Assembly: GCA_964476595.1 (NCBI GenBank)
Contig: CAYZCL010000057.1
Location: forward strand, 36,803 to 100,802
DNA from: JALSRD01 sp964476595
GTDB lineage: Bacteria; Desulfobacterota; Desulfobacteria; Desulfobacterales; JALSRD01
Length of the DNA: 64,000 nucleotides
Reading direction: 5' to 3'
Shown here: positions 53,420 through 62,974 of the stretch, one piece after another
Layout of the letters: each line of letters opens with the position of its first letter
Numbering within the stretch: position 1 is the stretch's first letter
Program-made: the position numbers and the translations under genes
The notes under the pieces: generated by a model
What the model saw: the letters and a program-made list of their open reading frames with translations, nothing else
Databases searched by the model: none
Told to the model about the DNA's origin: nothing

Positions 53420-54188
53420 CCTGGGCGCAGATCTCCGCGCCGCCCACCAGCAGCGGCTCCTCGATCTTCTTGCCGTCCATGTACTCGTTGAGGAAAAACT
53501 CGCTGCCGTCCAGGCGGTATATCTTCCCGCCGGCCGACTCGATCAGCACGCGGGCCGCCGCCAGGTCCTGGTAGGACTCGTTGGCCACGATGGCGGCCTC
53601 GGCGCGCCCCATGGCCACGAAGGCAACGTGGGCGTTGGTGCAGCCGAAGTTGCGGATCTTGCCCGGAAAGGTGGTCCGGTAACGCTGGTGGAAACGCGAA
53701 TAGGTGAGCAGCAGGCTCTCGTCGTTGATGCTGTCCTGGAAAGAGGTGCGCACGACGCTGTCGCCCCAGGTGGCCTCGCGGCCGGCGTGGGCGTAGTAGA
53801 CGTCCCCGGTGGAGGGCAGGAAAATGGTTCCCAGCACGGGCCAGAAATTGTCCACCAGCGCCACCGAGGTGCTCCAGATGGGGATGCCGGCCTGGAAATT
53901 GGCCACCCCGTCCAGGGGATCGAAGATCCACAGGTAGCGTTCGCCCTCGTGGGTGTACCCTTCGCTGTCGTGGTTGTTGAGGTAGGCCTGGTGGTCCGGG
54001 AAACTGGCTTCGAGCCGCTCCTGGAAAGACTCCATCAGGCGAAGTTCCATCTCGGTAACCAGGTCCTCGTCGAACTTCAGGCTGGATCGGCCCTTGCCGA
54101 AAAAAGTCAGGGCCTGCCGGCCGGCCTCCTGGACGGCGTCCAGGGCGAACTGCTTCAGCTGCGCAAAATCAGGGTGTTGGTTCGGCAA
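53391..54188 (-). CDS. Inositol monophosphatase-family phosphatase
   Basis: 265 residues. Metal-binding motif WIFDPLDGVANFQAG and the second motif YQDLAAARVLIESAGG are intact, although the second usually begins WD. Dephosphorylates inositol phosphate, NAD(P)- or PAPS-related substrates. It includes an unusual Asn/Asp-rich stretch (NNHDSEGYTHEGE) where the conserved EE motif would be. Confidence 0.85.
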   Translation of the reverse strand: MPNQHPDFAQLKQFALDAVQEAGRQALTFFGKGRSSLKFDEDLVTEMELRLMESFQERLEASFPDHQAYLNNHDSEGYTHEGERYLWIFDPLDGVANFQAGIPIWSTSVALVDNFWPVLGTIFLPSTGDVYYAHAGREATWGDSVVRTSFQDSINDESLLLTYSRFHQRYRTTFPGKIRNFGCTNAHVAFVAMGRAEAAIVANESYQDLAAARVLIESAGGKIYRLDGSEFFLNEYMDGKKIEEPLLVGGAEICAQVSACLQPVD

Positions 54189-54382
54189 TCGTTTCCCTCC
54201 TCGTGGTTGCGGGTTGGCTGCAGCGGCGTTGCGTGGACGGTATTCCAGTCATTTTAATTTACCAGAAATGGCCCGCGGCACCAAGAGATTTTTCCCGGAC
54301 CGGCGCGCTGCAAATTGACACCGGCGGGCCGTTTGTCTATATTCCGGAGCTCCGGCGTCATCGATTCAGGGAAGGAGTCTGC

Positions 54383-55372
54383 GTGAACAGAATCCTGCAT
54401 TTTCCGGCGGTATTCGTGGTCGTCTGCCTGCTGGCGGGCTGCACGGCCTTCAAGGTCAACATCCTCACCGGCGAAAAAAGGGCCTTAAAAGAAATCACTT
54501 TGGAGGGCAGCGGTGCGGATCGGGTACTGGTCATCCCCATCAGCGGCGCCATCACCCTCACCGGCCGCAGGGGCCTGGTCGGAACGCGCGAGGGCACGCT
54601 TGCGCAGGTGGCCGCACAGCTGTCCAAGGCCCGCAGGGACCACCGCGTGAAAGCCGTCGTGCTCAGGATCGACTCGCCGGGCGGCTCGGTGACCGCCAGC
54701 GACGCCCTGTACCATGAGATCGAGCGCTTCAAGCAAGCGACCGGAGTCCGAATCGTGGCGGCCATGATGGGAATGGCGACCTCGGGCGGCTACTACGTGG
54801 CGCTGCCGGCCGACTGGATCATGGCCCACCCCACCACGGTCACAGGCTCGGTGGGCGTGATCTTCCTGCAGCCCAAGCTGATCGGTCTGATGAACAAGAT
54901 CGGCCTGTCCGTCAACGTCAGCAAATCGGGCCGGGACAAGGACATGGGCTCGCCCTTCCGGCGGGACACCGCCGAAGAGCGGCGCATCTTCCAGGACCTG
55001 ACCCGCACCCTGGCCGACCGGTTCCTGGAACTGGTGGCCCGCCACCGCAACCTCGATCCCGAAACGCTGGAAAAAATCGCCACGGCGCGCATCTACCTGG
55101 CACCCGAGGCCCGCCGGATCGGGTTGGTGGACGACATCGGCTACCTGCCGGACGCCATTTCCAAGGCCAGGCAACTGGCTGGACTGGCGGAAGACAGCCG
55201 CGTGATCGCCTACCGCCGACAGAAAGCGCCCGACGCGGGCATCTACGGCGGCGCCGAGGCCCGTCGCGCCGGGGAACCGGCCGGCGCCCTGGCGGACCTG
55301 GCGGCCCTGCTGCCCAACCCCCGCCCGGGATTCTACTATCTCTGGCTGCCGCAGTGGGGGGGCAGTCCGTGA
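54383..55372 (+). CDS. sppA: Signal peptide peptidase SppA-type lipoprotein
   Basis: 329 residues, GTG start behind GAAGGAG. A lipobox (VVVCLLAGC) predicts a lipid-anchored protein. S49 peptidase signatures: IDSPGGSVTASDALYHEI, MGMATSGGYYVALPAD with the nucleophile Ser, and a Lys in the KSGRDKDMGSP region. Single-domain (36-kDa) SppA that degrades cleaved signal peptides. The MFS gene overlaps its stop. Confidence 0.88.
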   Translation: MNRILHFPAVFVVVCLLAGCTAFKVNILTGEKRALKEITLEGSGADRVLVIPISGAITLTGRRGLVGTREGTLAQVAAQLSKARRDHRVKAVVLRIDSPGGSVTASDALYHEIERFKQATGVRIVAAMMGMATSGGYYVALPADWIMAHPTTVTGSVGVIFLQPKLIGLMNKIGLSVNVSKSGRDKDMGSPFRRDTAEERRIFQDLTRTLADRFLELVARHRNLDPETLEKIATARIYLAPEARRIGLVDDIGYLPDAISKARQLAGLAEDSRVIAYRRQKAPDAGIYGGAEARRAGEPAGALADLAALLPNPRPGFYYLWLPQWGGSP

Positions 55373-56772
55373 CGGCGACGGTGAGCGACCGCGAGCTGTT
55401 CAGCATCCCCAACGTCCGGCTCTTCATCTATTTCCGGCTGTTCTTCAACGCGCGCTTCTACTATCCCATCTTCACCGTCCTGTTCCTGGATTTCGGTCTC
55501 AGCCTGGAGCAGTTCGCGCTGCTCAATGCCGTCTGGGCGGCGGTCATCGTCCTGCTGGAGGTCCCCTCCGGCGCCCTGGCCGACACCATGGGCCGGCGCA
55601 ACCTCGTGGTGCTGTCGGCGGCCCTGATGGTGGCGGAGATGCTGCTGCTGTGCCTGGCGCCGCGGGGCAACCCCTCGGTACTGTTCGCCTTTTTCCTGGC
55701 CAACCGCATCTGCAGCGGCACGGCCGAAGCCGCCGCCAGCGGCGCCGACGAGGCCCTGGCCTTCGACACCCTCCAGGAGCGGGGCCTGGCCGCCGAGTGG
55801 AACCGCGTGCTGGACCGCCAGATGCGGGTCCAGTCCGTGGGCTACATCTTCGCCATGAGCATCGGGGCGGCCGTCTACGACCCGCGCCTGATGCACACCG
55901 TGCTCGGCTGGCTGGGGTGGCGGCTGCCCGCCGACCAGTCCGTCACCCTGCGCCTGCCCATCTACCTCACCCTGGTGATCGCCGTGCTGGCCCTGCTGAC
56001 CGCGCTGAAGATGAAGGAGGCCGGCCCCGCCGCCCGGATGCGTGAAGCCGAGTGCGGCGGTGTGGCCGCCTGCGGCCGCTCCATGGGCGAGGCCTTCGGC
56101 CTGACCTTCCGGGCCGGCGCCTGGATCTTCCAGACCCCGCTGGCCCTGGTGCTCATCACCGCCGGGCTGCTGTTCGACAACATCATCCGCATGGTGCTGA
56201 CGCTCAACAGCCAGTACTATCGCCTGATCCAGCTGCCCGAGGCCTCCTTCGGGCTGATCGGGTCGGCCCTGGCACTGCTGGGCGTGTTCCTCCCGCGGCT
56301 GGCGTCGAAGCTCGTCACCCGCCGCCGGCCGGTCTTCAACATGGCCCTGCTCTCACTGCTGACGGTGGCGGGCCTCGCCGGTATGACCTTCTTCTGGCCG
56401 GTCGTCGGCCTTTTCCCCATGGTGCTGCTCTACGGCGCCATGCTGATGGCCGGTTTCATGCTGAGTTACTACCTGAACCGCATCACCGAATCCCACCAGC
56501 GCGCCACCGTGCTCAGTTTCAAGGGGCTGTTCTTCAACCTGGCTTACGGCGTGGCGGGCCTGCTCTACTCCCTGCTGATCGCCTTCCTGCGCTCGGACCT
56601 GACCGCCACCCGTCCGGGACTGGCCGGCGAAGTGGTGCGCGACACCGTGTTCCGGCAGTCCATCGCCTGGTTTCCCGGCTATTTTCTGGTGACCCTGATG
56701 CTGTGGTTCGCCCTGGCCCGCTGGCGGCTGCACGCCGGGGAAAGCCGTGTGCTGGGGCCAAAGCGTCCCTGA
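55369..56772 (+). CDS. MFS transporter
   Basis: 467 residues from a GTG overlapping the sppA stop (GTGA). About 12 helices, with the MFS loop 2-3 motif GALADTMGRRNLVV (GxLaDrxGrR type). Substrate unknown. An elongated cytoplasmic loop (MKEAGPAARMREAECGG) separates the two halves. Coupled translation with sppA suggests shared regulation. Confidence 0.85.
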   Translation: MTATVSDRELFSIPNVRLFIYFRLFFNARFYYPIFTVLFLDFGLSLEQFALLNAVWAAVIVLLEVPSGALADTMGRRNLVVLSAALMVAEMLLLCLAPRGNPSVLFAFFLANRICSGTAEAAASGADEALAFDTLQERGLAAEWNRVLDRQMRVQSVGYIFAMSIGAAVYDPRLMHTVLGWLGWRLPADQSVTLRLPIYLTLVIAVLALLTALKMKEAGPAARMREAECGGVAACGRSMGEAFGLTFRAGAWIFQTPLALVLITAGLLFDNIIRMVLTLNSQYYRLIQLPEASFGLIGSALALLGVFLPRLASKLVTRRRPVFNMALLSLLTVAGLAGMTFFWPVVGLFPMVLLYGAMLMAGFMLSYYLNRITESHQRATVLSFKGLFFNLAYGVAGLLYSLLIAFLRSDLTATRPGLAGEVVRDTVFRQSIAWFPGYFLVTLMLWFALARWRLHAGESRVLGPKRP

Positions 56773-57160
56773 AACCCGCCGCGGACGCACCGCCGCAGGG
56801 ATGCCCCGACCGCGGGTTTGCAATAAGCGGCAGGTGGATTGCCGAAAATTGTCAACTTCTTTGACGGCGGCCTCGGTCTGATGCCGGGCGAACCCGCCCC
56901 CGCAGTCTTCGACAAACATTCCAGGGCAACCGCCAAACAACCTGCTTTTCATATCAAAACAGGAGGTTATCTACACACCCCCTACCGCAAACCTTCTCGG
57001 AGCCTCCTGCCACGCAGGGGACGGAAACGGCCCGCCGGAATTGGCTTGTTTCTTGCAGTTTTTGCCGGCAGTCCTCGTAACCACCCGCGCCACCTGGGCA
57101 TATGGCTGCGACGCTGCGCAGAAGGCCGGGTTTTCACCACATCCGAGGGAAGGTGTCCGC
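56773..57160. other. Intergenic region
   Basis: About 390 bases. Open frames exist, but their composition looks non-coding. ACAGGAGGT at about 56960 has no good ORF behind it. Promoter for the zinc-ribbon gene not located. Confidence 0.3.
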
Positions 57161-57370
57161 ATGCAGCTCATCAAGTACCAATGCCGCAAATGCCGGTATG
57201 TTTTCGTCCAACTGCATGTCGACGGCGATCCGCATGGCGCCGCTTGTCCCCGCTGTCATCACCGGGACCTGGTCCGGCAGGCGGATTTCGCCGCCAGGCC
57301 GCCCCCCGGCGCCCCGCCACCGCGCGAGAACACGGCACCGGCCGGGGTCCTGGAACGCGAGCGTTCCTGA
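57161..57370 (+). CDS. Small zinc-ribbon protein
   Basis: 69 residues. Two CxxC knuckles (YQCRKCRYVF, AACPRCHHRD) and a Pro-rich tail. Preceded by GGGAAGG. Likely zinc-binding regulator or adaptor of unknown target. Confidence 0.65.
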   Translation: MQLIKYQCRKCRYVFVQLHVDGDPHGAACPRCHHRDLVRQADFAARPPPGAPPPRENTAPAGVLERERS

Positions 57371-57426
57371 ACGGCACGCTTCGGCCGGGGGCTACAGGCA
57401 AACACACGATCCGGAGAAAGGGTTCC

Positions 57427-57699
57427 ATGGCGGCCAATTTCCATATTGTCACCGATCACATCAGCAAAGATCTGCGCCTGAAACTGGACGGCGATTTCGA
57501 CGGCACATCGGCCTTCGAACTGATCCACGTCCTGAAAAAGGTCGGGCGTCGCAAGCGCAAAATTATCATTGACACGGATGGACTGAAACGTATTTACCCT
57601 TTCGGCAGGGATACGTTCTGGAATAACCTGGGCCGCGCCACCGTCGCCGACCGACGCCTGGTCGTGACCGGAAAAAACGACCATCGGCTGGCCCGCTGA
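57427..57699 (+). CDS. STAS-like small protein
   Basis: 90 residues: LRLKLDGDFDGTSAFELI, KRKIIIDTDGLKRIYPFGRD. The beta-alpha pattern resembles anti-sigma-factor antagonist (STAS) domains, but the usual phospho-Ser segment (DxSG) reads DTDGL, so classical regulation is doubtful. GGAGAAAGG precedes the ATG. Probably co-transcribed with the zinc-ribbon gene. Confidence 0.6.
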   Translation: MAANFHIVTDHISKDLRLKLDGDFDGTSAFELIHVLKKVGRRKRKIIIDTDGLKRIYPFGRDTFWNNLGRATVADRRLVVTGKNDHRLAR

Positions 57700-57727
57700 C
57701 GCCGCCGCACGCAGAGCCTGCAGCCCC

Positions 57728-58222
57728 ATGCCGGAAGAGACCGCTACGCCTTCAGCCGAGCAGCCCTACAACGGTCCCGAAAGACGCTCCGGAATCGACC
57801 GCCGACGAGTGCACCAACCCCTGTTGAGCCGGTATCGCCTAGCTGGGAAACGGTCCCGTCCGCGGCGCCGGTCCGACCGGGAGCGCGCCTATTTTCTAGA
57901 TCGCTACAGCTACCGGACCTTCCTGGTGGTGCTGGCCATTGTGCTGCTGAGCATCCTGGACGCCGCCCTGACCCTGCACCTCATGCGCCGCGGCGCCTCC
58001 GAGGTCAACCCGGTGATGGCCTACTTTCTCAGCCATGGCCCCACGGTCTTCTTTGTCGCCAAATACGCCCTGACCGCTTTCTCCATCCTTGTCATCCTCG
58101 TCTACGGCAACAACTTTCTCTTCGGCACCCGGCTACGGGTCAAGCTGCTCTTCATCGGGGCCCTGTTGCCCTTCGGTCTGGTGGTCCTGTGGGAAATATT
58201 CCTCTGTCTGACGGTTGCATGA
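57728..58222 (+). CDS. DUF5658-like membrane protein
   Basis: 164 residues. A basic N-terminal region (GPERRSGIDRRR, RPRRRSDRE) precedes three membrane helices; LSILDAALTLHLM, GASEVNPVMAYFL and VAKYALTAFSILVI follow the DUF5658 pattern. Function unknown. Confidence 0.7.
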   Translation: MPEETATPSAEQPYNGPERRSGIDRRRVHQPLLSRYRLAGKRSRPRRRSDRERAYFLDRYSYRTFLVVLAIVLLSILDAALTLHLMRRGASEVNPVMAYFLSHGPTVFFVAKYALTAFSILVILVYGNNFLFGTRLRVKLLFIGALLPFGLVVLWEIFLCLTVA

Positions 58223-58350
58223 CCGCGCCGGCGGCGGCGCCTTCACCCCGGCGGCCATGGTATCTTTCTAAAATCACTCCGCTCTCGCTGCACGCCCTCC
58301 CTCACCGGTAAGATTTTTCTAAAAAACACTATATATGGTAATTTTTTTTC

Positions 58351-58379
58351 TTGACATACTATATAAGGCACCATATGCT
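58351..58379 (+). promoter_or_regulatory. Sigma-70-type promoter before the PilZ gene
   Basis: TTGACA, 17-base spacer, TATGCT in a conspicuously AT-rich island (58320-58375). The start site would be at about 58386, so translation may begin at the GTG at 58449 rather than at ATG 58383. Confidence 0.45.
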
Positions 58380-58382
58380 GTT

Positions 58383-58862
58383 ATGGAAAGACACTTCTTT
58401 TCCGCTGTCATCCACGCGTTGCAGCTGATCGAAACCGACAGAACGGGGGTGAAGTTGAAGGGGCACGAAAACAGAAAACTGGAACGTTATCGGGTCAGGG
58501 ACGGAGCCATGGCGGTGATCGGCAAGAACGCCAACGTGCTCGGACAGATCATCGACATCAGCTGTGGCGGTCTGTCGTTCCGTTACATGGACAACGGCAT
58601 GATCGAAGAGGAAGAGGATCTGCTCACCATCCTGTCTACGGACCAGCAGTTTTACCTGGTCAACATTCCTTTTCAGACCGTTTCCGACTTTGCACTGGTG
58701 GACATACCCACCTTCAGCAGCATCATCATGCGGCGCCGGTGTGTGCGTTTCGGGAATCTCGATGACGACCAGGTCCGGCGCCTGGACGAATTCATCCGCA
58801 AGTACGCCGCCGGCAAAGGCGCCGCCGGTTCCGACGTCTCCGGAAACGCGGTTTCGATGTAA
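58383..58862 (+). CDS. PilZ-domain protein
   Basis: 159 residues from ATG 58383 or 137 from GTG 58449 (GGGGG upstream). The c-di-GMP-binding signature is ERYRVRDG (RxxxR-like) with IIDISCGGLSFRYM (D/NxSxxG). Binds cyclic di-GMP and controls motility, adhesion or exopolysaccharide through an unknown partner. Confidence 0.8.
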   Translation: MERHFFSAVIHALQLIETDRTGVKLKGHENRKLERYRVRDGAMAVIGKNANVLGQIIDISCGGLSFRYMDNGMIEEEEDLLTILSTDQQFYLVNIPFQTVSDFALVDIPTFSSIIMRRRCVRFGNLDDDQVRRLDEFIRKYAAGKGAAGSDVSGNAVSM

Positions 58863-59074
58863 GCCCCCATGCCCGCCGAACAGGCCGGCATCCCCCTGCG
58901 GCACCGGCGGCCCGCCCCGCCGATGCCGGTCGCGGAGATGCCTGTTTTCTCCTTGACGCTCCGCGGCCTTTGACCTATCCTTCCGCTATCACCCTGAGCA
59001 AGGCACTCTTTCAAACACCATCGGTGACGGTGCGGGACTTCACGCGGACCCGCCCGGCCGGAAAGCCGGAAGCC

Positions 59075-59569
59075 ATGCACCCCACAGCACCCAGCAAGCA
59101 TCGCCTGGCGCTCGTGTGTCTCCTGCTGGCCCTTCTGCTGGGCCTTCAGTCCTGCCAGCGCAAACCCGATGTGCAGGAGGAGATCAAGAAGCTTCAGGCC
59201 ACGGACAAGGACGTGCGCGAGGCCGCCGTCAAGGCCCTGGTCCAGATCGGCCAACCGGCCGTGGAACCCCTGATCCAGGCCCTTGAGACCGACAATCCCA
59301 GTGTTCAGGCCGCCGCAGCCCGGGCCCTGGGGCTCATCGGCGACAAGCGGGCCGTGATCCCCCTGATCAACATGATGAAAAGTTCCTACAACCTCGAACT
59401 GATGCATGAGGTCTTTCTGGCGCTTTCCCAGATCGGGGACGAACAGACCTGTGACGCCCTGAAAAAAGCCATGCGCAGCTCCAACACCATCGTGTCGCGC
59501 TACGCCAAGAAAATCCTGGCCGAAAGCGGCCTGTGTAAGCAGAAGAGGAACAAAAAACAGAAAAAATGA
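59075..59569 (+). CDS. HEAT-repeat lipoprotein
   Basis: 164 residues. Lipoprotein signal (ALVCLLLALLLGLQSC) followed by three to four HEAT-like repeats (DVREAAVKALVQIGQPAVEP, SVQAAAARALGLIGDKRAV) and a basic Lys-rich tail (KQKRNKKQKK). Probably a protein-interaction module on the envelope. The acyl-CoA synthetase gene follows after 19 bases. Confidence 0.8.
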   Translation: MHPTAPSKHRLALVCLLLALLLGLQSCQRKPDVQEEIKKLQATDKDVREAAVKALVQIGQPAVEPLIQALETDNPSVQAAAARALGLIGDKRAVIPLINMMKSSYNLELMHEVFLALSQIGDEQTCDALKKAMRSSNTIVSRYAKKILAESGLCKQKRNKKQKK

Positions 59570-59588
59570 TACCGCCACGGAGCAAAAT

Positions 59589-61133
59589 ATGGGACTCTAC
59601 GACTTCACTTTTTACAATCTGATCCAACGCAACGCCGTCACCTTCGGAGACCGCCCGGCCTGGATGGAGTCCTCCGACGGCCGCAGCGTCTCTTTCCGGG
59701 AATTCAAACAACGTGTCGATCGCTTGGCCTGCGGCCTGCAGCGGGCCGGCATCACCCACGGCCGGCGTATCGCCGTGCTGGGCAAGAACAGCCTGGAATA
59801 TTTTCTGCTCTACGGCGCGGCCGCAGCCCTGGGCGCCATCGTGCTGCCGATCAACTGGCGTCTTTCGGCCGAAGAGGTGGCCTTCAACATCAATGACGGC
59901 GGCGCCGTTATGCTGATGGCCTCCGAGGAATACCAGCCCCTGGTGGACGGCATCCGGGAACAACTGAAGACCGTCAGGGCCTTTTACAACCTGGAGCCGG
60001 AGCGCGGCGGCTACGACGACCTGGGCACGCTGATGGATGCCGGTACAACCTTTGAACCGGTCGACGTGCGCGGCAGCGACGGCCTGGTGATCATTCACAC
60101 GGCGGCTGTGGCCGGTCGCCCGCGGGGCGCCCTGCTGACCCACACCAACGCCGTCTGCGCCAACCTGTGCCTCAACCTGTGTCTCAACCTCAGCGAAAAC
60201 GACGTGCACCTCAACCTGCTGCCCCTGTTTCACGTGGGCGGCCTGTTCATGGCCACCGCCAGCTTTCACGCCGGCGCCCTGAACCTCAACATGGCCAAAT
60301 TCGACGCCGCCGCGGCGATGGACCTGATCGTACGCCACGGCGTGTCGGTGATGTTCGATTTTTCGCCCATCCTCTCTTCCCTGCTGGACGAGGCCGAAAA
60401 GAGCGGCCGGGACATCGGCACCCTCAAGTCCGTGATAGGCATCGACACCCCGGAAACCATCGAACGCTACCAACGGGCCACGGGCGGCACCTTCTACTGC
60501 CTCTACGGACAGACCGAGACCTCGGCCCTGGCCACCCTGGGCCGCTACGACGACCGGCCCGGGGCCGCCGGCCGCATCATTCCGCTGGCCGACGTGCGCC
60601 TGGAGGACGATGACGGCCGTCCCGTGACGACCGGCCGGACCGGCGAGATCTGCGTACGGGGCCCCATAGTCTTCAAGGGCTACTGGAACCTGCCGGCGGA
60701 CACCGAGGAGGCCTTCCGCCACGGCTGGCATCACACCGGGGACATGGGGCGCTTCGACCAAGACGGGTTCCTGTGGTATGCGGGCCGCAAGCCCGAAAAG
60801 GAGCTCATCAAGCCCGGCGGCGAGAACGTCTACCCGGCGGAAGTCGAAAAGGCAATCCTGGCGCACCCCGACGTGGAGGAGACGGTAGTCTTCGGCGTAC
60901 CGGACCCCAAGTGGAAAGAAGGCATCAAGGCCGTATGCCGGCTGAAAGACGGGGCCACGCTGGCGCCGGAAGACCTGACGCGTTTCGTGGGCAGCCGCAT
61001 CGCCAGCTACAAGAAGCCACAGTACGTGCAGTTCGTCGACGAGCTGCCCCGCACCGCCGACGGGGACATCGACCGCGCCAGGGTCAAGGAACGCTACGGC
61101 GGCGAGCAGGCTCCCGCTTCCGGCGGCAGCTGA
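59589..61133 (+). CDS. Acyl-CoA synthetase-like adenylate-forming enzyme, atypical
   Basis: 514 residues with the class I adenylating fold (YGQTET, GEICVRGPIVFKGYWNLP, WHHTGDMGRFDQDGFLWYAGR, GGENVYPAEVE). The phosphate-binding loop reads HTAAVAGRPRGA instead of TSGTTGxPKG. The C-terminal A10 motif reads PRTADGDIDR, so the catalytic Lys of GKIxR is absent. It may have a different reaction or reduced activity. Overlaps the Sfp-type gene by 40 bases in convergent orientation. Confidence 0.85.
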   Translation: MGLYDFTFYNLIQRNAVTFGDRPAWMESSDGRSVSFREFKQRVDRLACGLQRAGITHGRRIAVLGKNSLEYFLLYGAAAALGAIVLPINWRLSAEEVAFNINDGGAVMLMASEEYQPLVDGIREQLKTVRAFYNLEPERGGYDDLGTLMDAGTTFEPVDVRGSDGLVIIHTAAVAGRPRGALLTHTNAVCANLCLNLCLNLSENDVHLNLLPLFHVGGLFMATASFHAGALNLNMAKFDAAAAMDLIVRHGVSVMFDFSPILSSLLDEAEKSGRDIGTLKSVIGIDTPETIERYQRATGGTFYCLYGQTETSALATLGRYDDRPGAAGRIIPLADVRLEDDDGRPVTTGRTGEICVRGPIVFKGYWNLPADTEEAFRHGWHHTGDMGRFDQDGFLWYAGRKPEKELIKPGGENVYPAEVEKAILAHPDVEETVVFGVPDPKWKEGIKAVCRLKDGATLAPEDLTRFVGSRIASYKKPQYVQFVDELPRTADGDIDRARVKERYGGEQAPASGGS

Positions 61134-61723
61134 TCCACTTCCCAGTCGGCCGCCCCGGCCGGCGCCGTGACGGCGGCCACGTGACCCGGCAGCATGCGCT
61201 GCGACACCGACCAGCGCCGGTCGTCGAACCAGACGGTCATGTGCCGCGGGTCGTGCACGGCCGTGACCCGGCAGCGCGACAGGCCGGCGAGTCCCACACC
61301 GGCGGCCTTCAAAACGGCTTCCTTGGCCGTCCAGTAGCGAAAGAACGCCAGCTCCCCCTGGCCGCCGGCCAGCGCCCACTCCTCCTCGGTGGCCACCTTG
61401 TCGAACAGCCCCGGCGAACGCGGCCGGATCTCCTCGATGTCGATGCCCACGGGGTGGGGGGCCACCACGCCGCCCACGTACCGGGGCTTGTGGGTGACGG
61501 ACCAGAAAAAACCGTTTTCCGGCCGGGGCACGCCGTCGTCGTCCTTGTGCAGCCCCCCCGGGCCGCCGCCCGTGCGCACCGCCGAGCGCTGCGCCGCCCG
61601 GCGGGCCAGCCGGCTGAGGGCCGCCACCCGCTCGCGGGTCCCGAGGGCCGCCACGACCGCGCGCACCTCCAGGATGACCGGAAACACCTTCACCGCCGCC
61701 GCAGCCTCTTGCCGGGGACTCAT
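61094..61723 (-). CDS. Sfp-type 4'-phosphopantetheinyl transferase
   Basis: 209 residues. VGIDIEEIRPR and RYWTAKEAVLKAAG are the Mg-binding and WxxKEA motifs of the family. Activates carrier proteins by transferring phosphopantetheine from CoA. Start overlaps the rsmI stop (ATGA). Confidence 0.88.
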   Translation of the reverse strand: MSPRQEAAAAVKVFPVILEVRAVVAALGTRERVAALSRLARRAAQRSAVRTGGGPGGLHKDDDGVPRPENGFFWSVTHKPRYVGGVVAPHPVGIDIEEIRPRSPGLFDKVATEEEWALAGGQGELAFFRYWTAKEAVLKAAGVGLAGLSRCRVTAVHDPRHMTVWFDDRRWSVSQRMLPGHVAAVTAPAGAADWEVDQLPPEAGACSPP

Positions 61724-62631
61724 GACACGTCTTCCCCGCCGGGTTCGGCCGCACCCCTTTCCCGCGCCATGGCCAATGCCCGCCGGTACACCCGTTTGCG
61801 CGAAACGCCGCAGCCGACGGCGACCCGCCTGGATATTTCGGAAACCGGCAGTCCGCGGGCCATCGCGGCCGCGATCTCGCGGTCCAGGGCCTCGTCGCCG
61901 GGCGCCCCGTCCCCGCCGCCGGACGCCACCAGCAGGGTCAGTTCCCCGCGGACGGACGGTCGCTCCTCCAGCATCCGCAGCAGTTCGCTCACCGTGCCGC
62001 GCAGAAACTCCTCGTAGCGCTTGGTCATCTCCCGCGCCAGCACCGCACGGCGGTCGCCCAGGACACGGTGCACGTCCGCCAGCAACGCCGCAATGCGGCG
62101 GGGGGACTCGAAAAACACCAGGGTTCGGTTCTCGGCCGAGAGTTCGGACAGGAAACGCCGCCGTCGGGGTGTGCGGCGGGGGGGGAAACCGGCGAACAGG
62201 AAACTGTCGGTGGGCAGCGCGGACACACTCAGGGCGGTGGTGACGGCGGACACGCCCGGCACCGGCACCACCGGCAGGCCGGCGGCAACGGCATGCACCA
62301 CCAGCGCATAGCCGGGATCGGAGACCGACGGCATACCGGCGTCGGTCACCAGGGCCAGCGCCGCGCCGCCGCGCACCCGTTCGACCAGCCCGGCCGCCCG
62401 CTGCGCCTCATTGTGCTCGTGGCAGGAGATCAGTTTCTTGCGGATGCCGTAGTGCGAGAGCAGCCGGCCGGTGCGCCGGGTGTCCTCGGCGGCCACGAGG
62501 TCGGCACGCTGCAGGGTGTCGAGGGCACGCAGGGTGATGTCCCCCAGGTTGCCGATGGGGGTGCCCACCACGTAGAGGCCGGCCGGCAGCCGGTCATCGT
62601 CGGAATTGTCAGCAGACCAGTGGAAAGGCAT
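61720..62631 (-). CDS. rsmI: 16S rRNA C1402 2'-O-methyltransferase
   Basis: 303 residues. VVGTPIGNLGDITLRALDTL, AAEDTRRTGRLLSHYGI, TDAGMPSVSDPGYALV and VFFESPRRI are all RsmI signatures. C-terminal extension with an HTH-like stretch (GLPVSEISRRVAVGCGVSR). Overlaps yraN by 23 bases. Confidence 0.95.
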   Translation of the reverse strand: MPFHWSADNSDDDRLPAGLYVVGTPIGNLGDITLRALDTLQRADLVAAEDTRRTGRLLSHYGIRKKLISCHEHNEAQRAAGLVERVRGGAALALVTDAGMPSVSDPGYALVVHAVAAGLPVVPVPGVSAVTTALSVSALPTDSFLFAGFPPRRTPRRRRFLSELSAENRTLVFFESPRRIAALLADVHRVLGDRRAVLAREMTKRYEEFLRGTVSELLRMLEERPSVRGELTLLVASGGGDGAPGDEALDREIAAAMARGLPVSEISRRVAVGCGVSRKRVYRRALAMARERGAAEPGGEDVS

Positions 62632-62974
62632 TTTGGATGAGTTCGATGCGGGGTCCCCGGGCGGCGGCGTCGATGGCCACCACGTCGAAGCGCGCCCGCA
62701 CGCCGCTCTGGCCGGTGGTCTTGAGGTAGAGCTGCGCCACCCGGCAGATGGTGCGCCGCTTGGCGGCCGTCAGGGACCCCTTGGCCGGACCGTAGCGCCG
62801 GCTGCGGCGGGCCTTGACCTCCACGAAGGCGAGCGTGTCGCCGTCCCTGGCGATGATGTCGATTTCCCCCAGCGCCGTGCGGTAGTTGCGTTCGACGATG
62901 CGATACCCCCGTCCCCGCAGATAGGCGGCGGCAAGGGCTTCGCTGCTGCGGCCGAAGCGCGAGGGGGTTTTCAC
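62609..62974 (-). CDS. YraN-family (UPF0102) nuclease-fold protein
   Basis: 121 residues: ALAAAYLRGRGYRIVERNYR, GEIDIIARDGDTLAFVEVKARR with the PD-(D/E)xK core. GTG start overlaps the rnhB stop. Conserved partner of rnhB; role unknown. Confidence 0.9.
   Translation of the reverse strand: MKTPSRFGRSSEALAAAYLRGRGYRIVERNYRTALGEIDIIARDGDTLAFVEVKARRSRRYGPAKGSLTAAKRRTICRVAQLYLKTTGQSGVRARFDVVAIDAAARGPRIELIQNAFPLVC

Noticed and set aside
58335..58382. Upstream ATG for the PilZ protein
   Set aside because: It would place the best promoter inside the coding region, and the added residues (MVIFFLDILYK) are not part of PilZ.
59367..61754. Very long open frame antisense to the acyl-CoA synthetase and Sfp genes
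   Set aside because: High GC leaves antisense frames open; the plus-strand synthetase has clear family motifs and the antisense has none. The same holds for antisense frames over 34764-36365, 21170-22708 and 4305-5555.
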